Origin: Caenorhabditis remanei
Lineage: Eukaryota > Nematoda > Chromadorea > Rhabditida > Rhabditidae
Direction: 5' to 3'
Length of the DNA stretch: 64,000 bases
Assembly (NCBI RefSeq): GCF_010183535.1
Contig: NC_071332.1
Location: forward strand, 17,050,001 to 17,114,000
Shown one piece after another: positions 1 to 10,606 of this stretch. A program made the translations under genes and the position numbers. Below the pieces are notes generated by a model that made no database searches, was not told where the DNA came from, and saw only the letters and a program-made list of their open reading frames with translations. Position 1 is the first letter of the stretch. Each line of letters starts with the position of its first letter.

Positions 1-181
1 AACTCCGGACTATGAGTAATAATATGTGTCATTAATTGTGCCAATATGAGATGTGTAAACTTCCATGAAATCCGTTTGGATGGAATCTTTTTTTTTTGCT
101 CTTCACTTAATACAATCAAGACTAAAAAGATATTTGGCGACTCCTGAAAGCGAAAAACAGAATTCTGTTAAATCAAGAACA

Positions 182-192
182 TTTCACCTGTC
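182..192 (+). promoter_or_regulatory. E-box upstream of sri gene 260-1382
   Basis: TTTCACCTGTC fits the consensus WWYCACSTGYY at all 11 positions and lies about 68 bp before the ATG. This E-box is known from upstream regions of Caenorhabditis sri/srh-type receptor genes and has been linked to expression in ADL sensory neurons. The neuron assignment here is inference. Confidence 0.6.
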
Positions 193-259
193 ACTCTCAA
201 CTAGCCAACTAATTTTCGGGCTCTGATGATCAGTAGACCAGTCACTTTTTCTCCCCAAT

Positions 260-1382
260 ATGCTTTATAACATAGATTTTTCCAAGCCTTATTGGATTAT
301 TTCATGTTATCATGTTAATGGAATCATCTCTTTTTTTCTGAACTCTCTTGGCATTTACTTACTTATTTTTCAATGTAAGAAACTGGGAACTTTTCGATTA
401 TATTTGCTGGCATATCTAAGTATGTGCGTTCTAACAGACATTCATTTAACTTTTCTAATGCAAGCTGTTCCACTGTTCCCATTTTTAGCAGGATACGTTG
501 TTGGCATCCTATCTGAGTGGTTTGGGGTTTCATTACATTATAATCTTGTAAGTTTCCGTCGAGCTGATACAATTGAATTTGTTGCTGAGTTACAGATAAT
601 TGCATATAGCATGATTGTACTACAATTTGAATTTTTGACTTTGAGCTTCATTCAGAAACATCAAGTCATTGCAATTATATTAAAAACGCATATTCTACCC
701 AATTTTTCATTTTTCTTAATTTATATTTTTTGTCTGATTACTCCTCTGTGGATTACTCTTTGTTTAAATGTTTTTCACGTAGAAAAAGAAGAGCAATTGA
801 AATATATTGCGGAGGTTTGACAAGTGATAGAAGATTGATTTACCTTTAAATTTTCAGTTTTACCCTGAATGTCTGCCCAGTTTTCAACAGCTATCACACT
901 TTGAATTTTATATTAAAAACTCCACATATGTTTATTTGGCAGGAATTTTCTTAATTTTTTTTACTATTGTTTGCTCAGGGCTAACTCTCACTATTATGGA
1001 CATTTTCCGACTAATGCGTGCAATGAAACTGCAAATCTCCCCTGGAACATTCAAAAAACACAAAGATGCGATAAGAAGTTTGATTGTTCAAATTACAACT
1101 ACTATTCTTTGTATATCTCCATTATCTCTAATGGTGGTCTTTATCGTTATCAAACTTCGATATGCACAATTTCTTGGCTCGATCTTTCTAGTACTGTTTA
1201 CTGCTCATTCATCAATCAATATCATCTCTCTCTTTGTATTTTTTCCTCCATTCAGAGAGTATGCTTCAAGATACATGCCATTGTAAGTGACCGTTTTAAT
1301 ATCGAGTTCAATTTTCTGGTTTTTCAGTTTTCGAAATGAAAAACGAACAATTGAAGTAAGAGGGGCGTCAACAGTATTTTAA
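260..1382 (+). CDS. Serpentine chemoreceptor, sri-like (copy A), intact
   Basis: Predicted seven-transmembrane chemosensory receptor of 328 residues. Exons 260-547, 596-814, 858-1282 and 1328-1382; phases agree throughout. Intron 1 (548-595, 48 nt) has no stop and reads through, but the copy at 8.7 kb has a stop in the same segment, showing that it is an intron. Intron 2 has a weak GTTTGA donor. The last intron starts inside an apparent stop (TTG TAA), so the true C-terminus is the short basic exon 4 (RNEKRTIEVRG). Family marks: LFPFLAGYVVGILSEWFG near residue 75, IQKHQ after TM3, and FPPFREYASRY after TM7. The start at 260 is chosen because the upstream ATG is out of frame and all copies share M-x-YN. 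Likely acts on sensory cilia; ligand unknown. sri is preferred over srh or str. Confidence 0.85.
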
Positions 1383-2240
1383 TTAACATCTGATTTATTC
1401 TACGACTGTTTCAAGTATTTATTAAAACTATTTAACTAGTATCTCATATCAAAATTATGCATTTTGATAAACATATTTGACTTTCAAACCATTCATTTTT
1501 CCAGGCACAATAAAGCTGTTGGCTCTTCATCAATAAAAGTTCATTCATATCTGTCAAAATTCTGAGTAACACTCTTCTGACATAAACTTTTCAAATTGTT
1601 CTGAAATTTAGTAGGCGCAGGTTAATCTATCACTAGTTGTCTTTCTGGTCGATTTGCTGAAAACGAAAACCACGAAAATTTCACCTGTCCAGTCACTAAT
1701 CATTGTCTGAATATTCTAAAAAATTCTACGGGTTGATCAATAAACATCATAAATGCAAAACGTGCAAATTTTCTCAGTTTTGATAGATCACTATCGTGAA
1801 AACTGTGGCAAGCAACTAGTTCTAAAGTTGTACGGTTGGCACCGTGTGCTTTTCTTAAACAATTTTTAAAAGTCGCTTGAGTTTCTAGACTCACTCCGTA
1901 TGTCACTGTGTTGCCGCGTTGACCTACGGGCACGCGCGCGCAATTCCGCTTTTAAATAGGGAATTTCGGCACTCTTGGGCGCAGGCGGTGGCACGTTAGG
2001 TGCGTCCATTTTTCTCGTTAGTTAGATTTTACCTCTCTTTGGTTTTTTATAAGTTTCTTGAATTTTATAGCGAATTTTAAACGTGTGGCTTTTCAATAAA
2101 GTGATTATTCTTTAAAAAGTATTGTTGTGGGCGTTTCAGGTTCTAGGTTGTGTCAAAAGTTGGTTTTGACATAAGTTAGAGTGATTGTATCTTTAATATT
2201 CGTTGTTTCTCTCGTTTGTGTGTTTTCTCGTTCATTTTTA

Positions 2241-2694
2241 CAAGGGGACCCCAAGACCATGCAAATGCTTTTTTGGACGAAACTTTTAGGATAGGTTAAG
2301 AATGATATGAAAAGACATTCCTGAAGTTTTTGAAATACGCCCGACACTTTCAGCTTTTTCGAGTTTTTCAACCATACAATTTTATGATTTCCATGTTGAA
2401 AAAACACCGCTTGTGAATCTGTAGATCATATTACCAAGTTAGGAAAAATGTTCTTGTCCATAGTACCTTTTGTGGAGTTTTGAAAAAAAGAAAGCAGACG
2501 TGAAAAAACAAAGTGAGATTTTGTAAAATGCAAAGTATCATTCTTAACCTATCCTGAAAGTTTCAGCCAAAAAAACATTTGCATGGTCTTGGGCAGTCTG
2601 TGATTTCGAAACTTTTTTTTCGAAATATTTGAATTTCGAAAATTCTTTCGAAATGGCTTCGAAGGCACACACTGGTCTTGGGGTTCCCTTGTAA
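2241..2694. mobile_element. Palindromic element with CAAGGG termini at the axis of the giant palindrome
   Basis: Starts CAAGGGGACCCCAAGACC and ends with the complement (GGTCTTGGGGTTCCCTTG). The same termini bound the 1025-bp palindrome at 37753-38777. The flanking bases are TTA on the left and TAA on the right, reverse complements rather than a direct target duplication. This means the right flank was made by inverted duplication with its axis inside the element. Confidence 0.75.
2594..2674. mobile_element. 81-bp hAT-like miniature element
   Basis: CAGTCTGTG at the left end and CACACACTG at the right end form an imperfect 9-bp terminal inverted repeat. It is flanked by a perfect 8-bp duplication, GTCTTGGG (2586-2593 and 2675-2682). 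The body is rich in TTTCGAAA. The matching place in the left palindrome arm (about 2245) is an uninterrupted empty site, so this insertion postdates the palindrome. Confidence 0.8.
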
Positions 2695-2990
2695 AAATGA
2701 ACGACAAAACACACAAACGAAAGAAACAACGAATATTAAAGATACAATCACTCTAACTTATGTCAAAACCAACTTTTGACACAACCTAGAACCTGAAACG
2801 CCCACAACAATACTTTTTGAAGAATAATCATTTTATTGCAAAGCCACACGGCTAAAATCCACTATAAAATCCAATAAAACTATAACAACGGTTTGAAAAC
2901 AAAGAGAGAGGTAAAATCTAACTAACGAGAATAACGTACGCACCTAACGTGCATCCACCAGCGTCCAACAGTGCCGAAATTCCCTACTTA

Positions 2991-3133
2991 CATAGTTGTC
3001 ACCGGCCCGGACCTGGCCTTGGGCGGGCCTTGAGATAACTCGCTTCAAAATTAAAATTAGGAGTCGATCAACCAGTCAGATTGTAGATCTCATTGAGCTC
3101 TACTCGATTCTATTTTCATGGTGACAACTATGC
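2991..3133. mobile_element. Miniature element with CATAGTTGTCA termini
   Basis: Begins CATAGTTGTCACC and ends GGTGACAACTATG, with GC-rich sequence inside. The flanks CTACTTA and CTATTTA look like a 7-bp target duplication with one mismatch. The left palindrome arm lacks it at the matching spot (about 1955), while the third sri unit has it at 10410. It shares termini with the 5601-5956 element. Confidence 0.75.
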
Positions 3134-3725
3134 CTATTTAAAACCGAAATTGACAAAATAGCGACGAGAAGTGCGCGCGTGCCCGTAGGTCAACGCGGCA
3201 ACACAGTGACATACGGAGTGAGTCTAGAAACTCAAGCGACTTTTAGAAATTGTTAAAGAAAAGCACACGGTGCCAACCGTACAACTTTAGAACTATTTGC
3301 TTGCCACAGTTTTCACGATAGTGATCTATCAGAACTGAGAAAATTTGCTTTGCATTTATGATGTTTATTGATCAAGCAGTTGATTTTTTTTTAATATTCA
3401 GACAATGATTTGTGACTGGACAGGTGGAATTTTCGTGGCTTTCGTTTTCAGCGAATTGACCAGAAAGACAACCAGTGATAGATTAACCTGCGACTACTAA
3501 ATTTCAGAAAAATTTGAAAAGTTTATGTCAGAAGAGTGTTACTCAGAATTTTGAAAGAGATGAAAGAACTTTCATTGATGAAGAGCCAACAGCTTTATTG
3601 TGCCTGGAAAAATGAATGGTTTGAAAGCCAAATATGTTTATCAAAATGCATAATTTTGATATGAGATACTAGTTAGATAGTTTTAATAAATACTTGAAAC
3701 AGTCAAAGAATAAACCAGATGTTAA

Positions 3726-4856
3726 TTAAAATACTGCTGACGACCCTCTCACAGCCGTTGTTCGTTTTTCCTTTCGGATACTGAAAAACCAGAAAATTGA
3801 ACTCGATATTAAAACGGTCACTTACAATGCCATGTATCTTGAAGCATACTCTCTGAATGGAGGAAAAAATAGAAAGAGTGAGATAATATTGATCGATGAA
3901 TGAGTAGTAAACAATACTAGACAAATTGAAATAAGAAATTGTGCATTGCGTAATTCCAAAACGACAAAGACCACCATTAGAGATGTTGGAGACACGCAAA
4001 AAATAGTAGTTGTGATTTGTACAATTAAACTTCTAATCGCATCTTTGTGCTTTTTGAATGTTCCAGGAGATATTTGCAGTTTCAGTGCACGCATTAGTCG
4101 GAAAATGTCCATAATAGTGAGAGTTAGTATAAGGCAAATAAGAGACAAGAATATAACCATAAAAGCTATCACTAAAACATACATAGAGTTTTTAATGTAA
4201 TAATCGAAGTGTGATAACTCTTGAAAATTTGACAAATATTCGTGGTAGAACTGAAAATTTAAAGGCAATAAATCTTCTATCCTTTCTATCGTCAAACCTA
4301 CCTCTGCAATATGTCTAAATTGCTCTTCTTTCTGTACCCGAATAAGATTGAAACCAGTAGTAGCAATTGAAGGAGTAACTAGACAAATAAAATAAAATAT
4401 GAAAAATACAAATTTTGGTAAAATATGTGTTCTCAATATTCTTGCAATGGCTTGATGTTTCTGAATGAAGCTCAACAACAAGAATTCGAACTGCAGTGCA
4501 ATCATGCTGTATAGGATTATCTGTAAATCAGAAATGAATTCAATTATATCAGCTCGACGGAAACTTACAAGATTATAATGTAATGATACCCCAAACCACT
4601 CAGATAGGATACCAACAACGTATCCTGCTAAAAATGGGCAAAGTGGAACAAGTTGCATTAGAAGAGTCAAGTGTATGTCAGTTAGAAAACACATACTTAG
4701 ATAGGTCAGCAAATAAAAACGAAAAGTTTCCAGTTTTTTACATTGAAAAATAAGCAAGTAAATGCCAAGGGAGTTCAGAAAAAGTGAAGTGATTCCAATA
4801 ACATGATAACACGAAATAATCCAATAGGGCTTGGAAAAATCTACGTTATACAGCAT
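3726..4856 (-). CDS. Serpentine chemoreceptor, sri-like (copy B), intact
   Basis: Seven-transmembrane receptor of 328 residues, the inverted partner of the gene at 260-1382. Exons in transcription order: 4856-4569, 4520-4302, 4250-3826, 3780-3726. Exon lengths (288, 219, 425, 55 nt) equal those of copies A and D. Introns 1 (48 nt) and 2 (51 nt) both lack in-frame stops, so the genomic frame is open from 4892 almost to the end and could be mis-annotated as one exon. The conserved start M-L-YN at 4856 is preferred over an in-frame ATG 12 codons upstream. The C-terminus after the last intron reads IRKEKRTTAVRGSSAVF. Role: candidate chemosensory GPCR. A near-consensus E-box (CTTCACCTGTC, 10 of 11) lies at 4923-4933, about 70 bp upstream. 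Confidence 0.85.
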
Positions 4857-5600
4857 ATTGGGAAGAAATGTGACTGGTCTACTGATAATCATAGCCCGAA
4901 AATTGGTTGGCTAGTTGAGAGTGACAGGTGAAGTATTCTTGATTCAACAGATTTCTGTTTTTCGCTTTCAGGAGTCGCCAAATTCCTTTTAATTCGTGAT
5001 TGTAAGCGAAGAGCAAAAAAAAAAGAAAAGAAGATTCTATCCATACGGATTTCAGAGAAGTTTACACATCTCATATTGGCTCAAATAATGACACATATTA
5101 TGACTCATAGTCCGGAGTTCAGTTGGCCTCAATGAAATAAGCAGGTGGTTTATTGGATTTCTAGCTTTCTTCGTAGAAAGCGGGGAAAACAAATAACATG
5201 TGGAACAGCTTCATCGAGCGGAAAAGTAGGGAGAAAAACGTTTTATCACAGGCCATATGCGTAAAAAATGTTCTATAGTGGTCAGTGGATAAAAGAAGAT
5301 AAATCATGTGTCACTGTGCATTTGGGAACAGGCACGTTCACATTTAAAAAACACATATAAAAGAAGTTTTTGAGAAGAGTTTTACTAAAAAGGTACCTGA
5401 ATGAATTTTTGAATATCACGAGAAGTTTTCCAAATTAAAAGTTCACAAACACCACATGGGCATCAGGTGGGCACAAGTTAATTTTCGCCACGATTTTTCT
5501 GATTTATTTCACTTCTTTTTCAATTTTATCGTCCTTCCACTTTATGCTAATTATTTTACACAGAAGATGAAAAAATCTAAACACGACCCGTCAGGTAAGA

Positions 5601-5956
5601 CCATAGTTGTCAAGGCCCGGCCCGGGCCGGGCCTTGTCGGCGAAATCAGGGCCCGGCCCGGCCCGGCCCGGGCCGGCCCGAAGGCCCGGGCAAATTGGCG
5701 CGAAAGTCAAATTTTCAAATTTTTTCAAATTTTTTGAATTTTTTTGAATTTTTTCGCGAAAAAGTCAAATTTTCGACTATCAGTCAGAATTAGAAGAAAT
5801 TCTGAAAAATAGTCAAAAATGGACACATTTCCGATGAAAAATTGAAAAAATTTCGAGAAAAAAATTGGGAAAAAAAGGGTCATTTTTTGAAGCCGTGCCT
5901 TCGGGCCGGGCCGGGCCTTGAAAATTTTCTACCGGCCCGGGCCTTGACAACTATGG
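5601..5956. mobile_element. GC-rich miniature element with duplicated GTAAGA target
   Basis: Terminal inverted repeats CCATAGTTGTCAAGGCCCGG and complement surround blocks of GGCCCGG repeats and a T-rich middle. Flanked by GTAAGA (5595-5600 and 5957-5962). The opposite palindrome arm (about 6418-6428) has the uninterrupted site with a single GTAAGA, giving a clean empty-site comparison. The base composition is very unlike the AT-rich surroundings. Confidence 0.85.
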
Positions 5957-6766
5957 GTAAGACAGTATTTTTTATTTGTTTTTGTTCAATTTTCGTGAAA
6001 TTTCAGCTGAACAAAAAATTATTTAAACGATACAAAAATCATCATCAACTACGATCTCCAGCTGCTCACCTTCTTTCATCTTCAAGTTTTTTGCATTTAC
6101 TCTGAATTTTTTTGTTGTAATTTGTATACTTGTTGTTTTCACGAAAATGTTTTTCTTTTTCTGTATTCCACTTCTGAGAATTTCTATTCTTCATCTTATA
6201 GTTTGGCAATTCTAGTTTATTTTATTCTATTACTTCCCATAATTACTGAAATTATTATTATCTTGTATTTTAATTTGACAAATGAACAATTGAACGTGAA
6301 GATAAAAGAAGGTGAGCAGCTGGAGATCGTAGTTGATGATGATTATTGTATCGTTGAAATAATTTTTTGTTCAGCTGAAATTTCACGAAAATTGAACAAA
6401 AACAAATAAATAATACTGTCTTACCTGACGAGTCGTGTTTAGATTTTTTCATCTTCTGTGTAAAATAATTAGCATAAAGTGGAAGGACGATAAAATTGAA
6501 AAAGAAGTGAAATAAATCAGAAAAATCGTGGCGAAAATCAACTTGTGCCCACCTGATGCCCATGTGGTGTTTGTGAACTTTTAATTTGGAAAACTTCTCG
6601 TGATATTCAAAAATTCATTCAGGTACCTTTTTTAGTAGAACTCTTCTTAAAAACTTCTTTTATATGTGTTTTTTAAATGTGAACGTGCCTGTTCCCAAAT
6701 GCACAGTGACACATGTTTTGTCTTCTTATTTTATCCACTCGCCACTATAGAACATTTTTTACGCAT

Positions 6767-7174
6767 ATGGCCTGTGATAAAACCTTTTTCTCCCTACTTT
6801 TCCGCTCGATGAAGCTGTTCCAATTGTACGTGATGAATGTTTGGACTCGAGCTGAGCAAAACAATTTCATTCGAAGTAATCATTCGTTGCTCCATATTGA
6901 ATCACTTAGTGGACTCCAGGTCTATGTCGTCGGAGAGGAGAAGGAACCCGTTAGAATGAGAATTATGCTCTCAGCTTTTTTTACTGGATTTCCTGGAGAA
7001 TATCAGGACTCAATAGCAATGGTAGCCAAACTAGGCAAACCGGATTATTTTATGACTGTGACAAGGAATCCGGTATGAGCTGAAATCCAGGAATGTCTGT
7101 TCCCTGGGCAGATTGCACTTGATGGACCGGACCTCGTGGCACTTGAATCATTTCTCAGTGTGTTCGTATCAGTG
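6767..7174 (+). pseudogene. Helitron replication/helicase protein fragment
   Basis: The frame contains LFQLYVMNVWTRAEQNNF, then FTGFPGEYQDSIAMVAKLG, KPDYFMTVTRNP and, after a stop codon, AEIQECLFPGQIALDGPDLV. These match in order the conserved Helitron_like_N region of Helitron transposase/helicase proteins (LFQQYVVD, FTGGPR..YQDAMAIV, GKPDLFIT.TCNP.W, EI...L.PGQ...DRPDLVA). A TGA stands where the family has Trp, so it is dead as read. No complete Helitron is present. The first residues lie inside the palindrome arm; the rest exists only on the right. Confidence 0.85.
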
Positions 7175-7428
7175 AGACTTCAACTCTTGTCTTTGACATT
7201 CGATGTTTGAACACATTTTAGTTCTCCTGCTGTTCTCTGAGCAACGAGATGAAGGATAGAAATCCAATTAACAACCTGCTGCTATTTTTATGAGATCAAC
7301 TAACTTTCTGACTATGGTTACAAGCCGACCAGTCACTTTTTCTCTTCGAAACTTAAAATGATTTTTGGAGAATCAAAAAAACAGCAAAACAGAAATATGT
7401 TTTATCAAGAATATTCCACCTGTTTTTA

Positions 7429-8153
7429 GTCATTGCTACCATATTAAAAACACATATTCTACCAAAGTTTTCATTCTTTTTATTTTATCTTATTTGTGTG
7501 ATTTCCCCTCTAGTCATTGCTCTTGGTGTCAATGTTCTTCACGCAGAGAAAGAAGAGCAATTGATATATATTGCAGAGGTTTGATAAGTGATAGAAGATT
7601 GATTACCTATAATTTTTTTTTCAGTTCTACCCTGAATATCTGCCCAATTTTCAACAGTTACCACACTTCGACTTGTATATTAAAAACTCTACATATGTCT
7701 TTATGGCAGCAGTTTTTATTATGGTTTCATTTCTTCTTTGCTTAGTGCTAACTCTCATTATTGTAGACATTTTTCGACTTATGAGTACACTGAAACTCAA
7801 AATATCTCTTGGAACATTTAAAAAGCACAAAGATGCGACAAGAAGTTTAGTTGTACAAATCACAACTACTATTCTTTGCATATTTCCAATAGCTCTGGTC
7901 GTGGTCCTTGTAGTTTTGGAATTTCGAAACGCACAATTTATTGGTTCAATTTGTCTAATACTGTTTACTGCTCATTCATCAATCAATATTATATCCCTCT
8001 TTATATTTTTTCCTCCATTCAGGGAGTATGCTTCAGAATACATGTCATTGTGAGTGAAAGAACTGTAATTGAATTAATTTGGGGTTTGTAACTTTCAGTA
8101 TGCGGAAGCGGAAAAGAACAACTGAAATGAGAGGTTTAAAAACTGCTTTTTAA
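7429..8153 (+). pseudogene. 5'-truncated sri-like receptor (copy C)
   Basis: Homologous to the second half of the intact sri genes: end of exon 2 (7429-7578), exon 3 (7625-8049) and exon 4 (8099-8153), with introns of 46 and 49 nt and no internal stops. Exon 1 and the first part of exon 2 are absent. Sequence resembling the usual upstream region, including an E-box (TTCCACCTGTT, 7414-7424), joins directly onto exon 2, so a deletion removed the start and TM1-TM3. No start codon is available. Best read as a pseudogene. Confidence 0.8.
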
Positions 8154-8595
8154 AAGTATTTACTCCTTGAATAACGAGAGAGTTTGGTCAAGAAACTGGT
8201 GGTATTTATATTCTTTTCTCTGGGTGTCTCTAATTTTCACGCAATGAAAGTTTTAAAAATTGAACAATTCATCAATAATTATTTAGAACATCTAAGTGTG
8301 AATTATATACATAAAATATGAAACGGTTTTTCTACAGAAATGTTTCACATCTATGCATGAATATACAATTGACCAAGGTCTGATAGTGGATTGACTCTAC
8401 CGACAGAATAGTTTTGACTTAGTCTATCTATAATTCGATTGAAACGAGAAAGAAATATATTGAATGCGTTAGATAAAATGACTAATAAGAAGTTTTGGCC
8501 CTGAATTCTGAACTAACTCTCTTTCTCTCTCTTCCACTGAAAATGATTTCTGGCGACTGGAAGCGACAAATCAGAAATCCTGCTAATCAATGATA
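8154..8595. other. Intergenic spacer between sri copies C and D
   Basis: AT-rich, no open frame or repeat recognised. From about 8520 on it matches the upstream regions of the other sri copies. Confidence 0.5.
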
Positions 8596-8606
8596 TTCCA
8601 CCTGTC
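8596..8606 (+). promoter_or_regulatory. E-box upstream of sri gene 8674-9795
   Basis: TTCCACCTGTC fits WWYCACSTGYY at all 11 positions, about 68 bp before the ATG, the same spacing as for the gene at 260. Confidence 0.6.
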
Positions 8607-8673
8607 ACTCTCAACTAGCCAACTTAATTTCTGGCTATGATAATCAGCCGACCAGCCACTTTTACTCCCCAAC

Positions 8674-9795
8674 ATGGCATATAACATAGACTTTTCCGAA
8701 CCTTATTGGATTATTTCATGTTATCATGTTATTGGAATCATCTCATTTTTTCTGAACTCCCTTGGCATTTACTTACTTATTTTTCAGTGTAAAAAACTGG
8801 GAACTTTTCGATTTTATTTGCTGGCATATCTAAGTATGTGCGTAATAACAGACATTCATTTAACTTTTCTAATGCAATGTGTTCCACTATTCCCATTTTT
8901 AGCAGGATACTCTGTTGGTATCTTATCTGAGTGGTTTGGGATTTCATTACACTATAATATTGTAAGTTAAACTGATACAATTGAATTTATTGCTAAGTTA
9001 CAGATAATTGCATTTAGCATTGTTATACTCCAGATAGAGTCCTTGATGATGAGCTTCATTCAGAAACATCAAGTCATTGCAATTATATTAAAAACGCATA
9101 TTCTACCCAATTTTTTATACTTCTTAATTTATATTTTTTGTCTGATTACTCCTCTGTACATTACTCTCTGTTTCAATGTTTTTCACGTAGAAAAAGAAGA
9201 GCAATTCAGATATATTGCAGAGGTTTAACGATAGAAAGGATATAAGATGGATTTACCTTTAAATTTTCAGTTTTACCCTGAATATCTGCCCAGTTTTCAA
9301 CAGCTATCACACTTTGAATTTTATATTAAAAACTCCACATATGTTTATATGGCAGGATTTGTCTTTATTTTTTTAACTATTGTTTGCTCAGGGCTAACTC
9401 TTACTATTATGGACATTTTCCGACTAATGGGTGCACTGAAACTGCAAATATCTGCTGGAACATTCAAAAAACACAAAGATGCGATAAGAAGCTTGATTGT
9501 ACAAATCACAACTACTATTTTTTGTATATCTCCAGTATCTCTAATGATGGTCTTTGTCGTTTTGGAATTCCGCAATGCACAATTTCTTATTTCAATTTGT
9601 CTAGTATTGTTTACTGCTCATTCATCGATCAATATTATCTCACTCTTTATATTTTTTCCTCCATTCAGAGAGTATGCTTCAAGATACATGCCATTGTAAG
9701 TGACCGTTTTAATATCGAGTTCAATTTTCTGGTTTTTCAGTTTTCGAAATGAAAAACGAACAACTGAAGTAAGAGGGGCATCAACAGTATTTTAA
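8674..9795 (+). CDS. Serpentine chemoreceptor, sri-like (copy D), intact
   Basis: Seven-transmembrane receptor of 328 residues. Exons 8674-8961, 9004-9222, 9271-9695, 9741-9795, with the same exon lengths and phases as the two palindrome copies. Intron 1 (42 nt) contains an in-frame TAA, which proves that this segment is an intron across the array. Start MAYNIDFSEPYW corresponds to MLYN in the other copies. Exon 3 carries the TM5-TM7 region with TLTIMDIFRLM and FPPFREYASRY; exon 4 gives the basic tail RNEKRTTEVRGAST. A poly(A)-like AATAAA is at 9922-9927. Candidate chemosensory GPCR with unknown ligand. Confidence 0.85.
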
Positions 9796-10606
9796 TTAAC
9801 ATCTGATTTATTCTACGACTGTTTCAAGTATTTATTAAAACTATCTAACTAGTATCTCATATCAAAATTATGCATTTTGATAAACATATTTGGCTTTCAA
9901 ACCATTCATTTTTCCAGGCACAATAAAGCTGTTGGCTCTTCATCAATAAAAGTTCTTTCATATCTGTCAAAATTCTGAGTAACACTCTTCTGACATAAAC
10001 TTTTCAAATTGTTCTGAAATTTAGTAGTCGCAGGTTAATATATCACTGGTTGTCTTTCTGGTCAACTCGCTGAAAACGAAAACCACGAAAATTTCACCTG
10101 TCCAGTCACCAATCATTGTCTGAATATTCTAAAAAATTCTACGGGTCGATCAATAAACATCATAAATGCAAAACATGCAAATTTTCTCAGTTTTGATAGA
10201 TCACTATCGTGAAAACTGTGGCAAGCAAATAGTTCTAAAGTTGTACGGTTGGCACCGTGTGCTTTTCTTAAACAGCTTCTAAAAGTCGCTTGAGTTTCTA
10301 GACTCACTCCGTATGTCACTGTGTTGCCGCGTTGACCTACGGGCACGCGCGCACTTCTCGTCGCTATTTTGTCGGAAAATTTCAAAAATCAATTTCGGTT
10401 TTAAATAGGCATAGTTGTCACCATGAAAATAGAATCGAGTAGAGCTTCTTATCTTAAGGCTCGGCCAAGGCCAGGACCGGCCCGGTGACAACTATGTAAG
10501 TAGGGAATTTCGGCACTGTTGGGCGCTGGTGGAGGCACGTTAGCTGCGTCCGTTATTCTCGTTAGTTAGATTTCACCTCTCTCTTTGGTTTTTAAACCGT
10601 TGTTAT
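9796..10606. repeat. Duplicated sri 3' flank
   Basis: Matches 1383-2090 directly and 2890-3725 in inverse orientation. At about 10606 it jumps straight into sri exon 3, a recombination breakpoint. It contains a poly(A)-like signal, an E-box copy near 10093 and the shared GTTGACCTACG motif near 10333. No gene. Confidence 0.8.
10410..10496. mobile_element. Miniature element with CATAGTTGTCA termini (second copy)
   Basis: CATAGTTGTCACC at 10410 and GGTGACAACTATG ending at 10496, at the homologous site of the 2991-3133 element and in the same orientation relative to the receptor, but internally shorter. Confidence 0.7.

Larger units (their letters stand above)
1..5119. repeat. Giant inverted repeat (palindrome) carrying two sri genes
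   Basis: Bases 1-2470 reappear in reverse complement at about 2540-5119. The axis is near 2.5 kb, inside a smaller palindromic element (2241-2694). Each arm holds one complete sri gene (260-1382 and 3726-4856), its upstream region and about 1 kb of 3' flank. The first bases of the window pair with 5104-5119, so the left arm may extend beyond the window. The 2.3 kb between the two genes (1383-3725) contains no other gene: only poly(A)-like AATAAA sites (1509 on +, 3594-3599 for the - gene), E-box copies and inserted elements. The arms differ by indels and insertions, so the structure is not a fresh assembly artefact. Confidence 0.9.
5120..7300. repeat. Second palindrome, adjoining the first
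   Basis: 5196-6085 pairs with 6295-6826 around a roughly 210-nt loop. Weaker pairing continues at 5120-5165 with 7255-7300. The left arm is longer because of a 356-bp insertion (5601-5956). The right arm carries about 420 bp of Helitron coding sequence (to about 7250) with no left counterpart. Short open frames in the arms look unlike known proteins and are not called as genes. Confidence 0.85.

Noticed and set aside
5456..6563. Matching open frames starting MGIRWAQV on both strands
   Set aside because: They are mirror images created by the palindrome arms and have no family resemblance.
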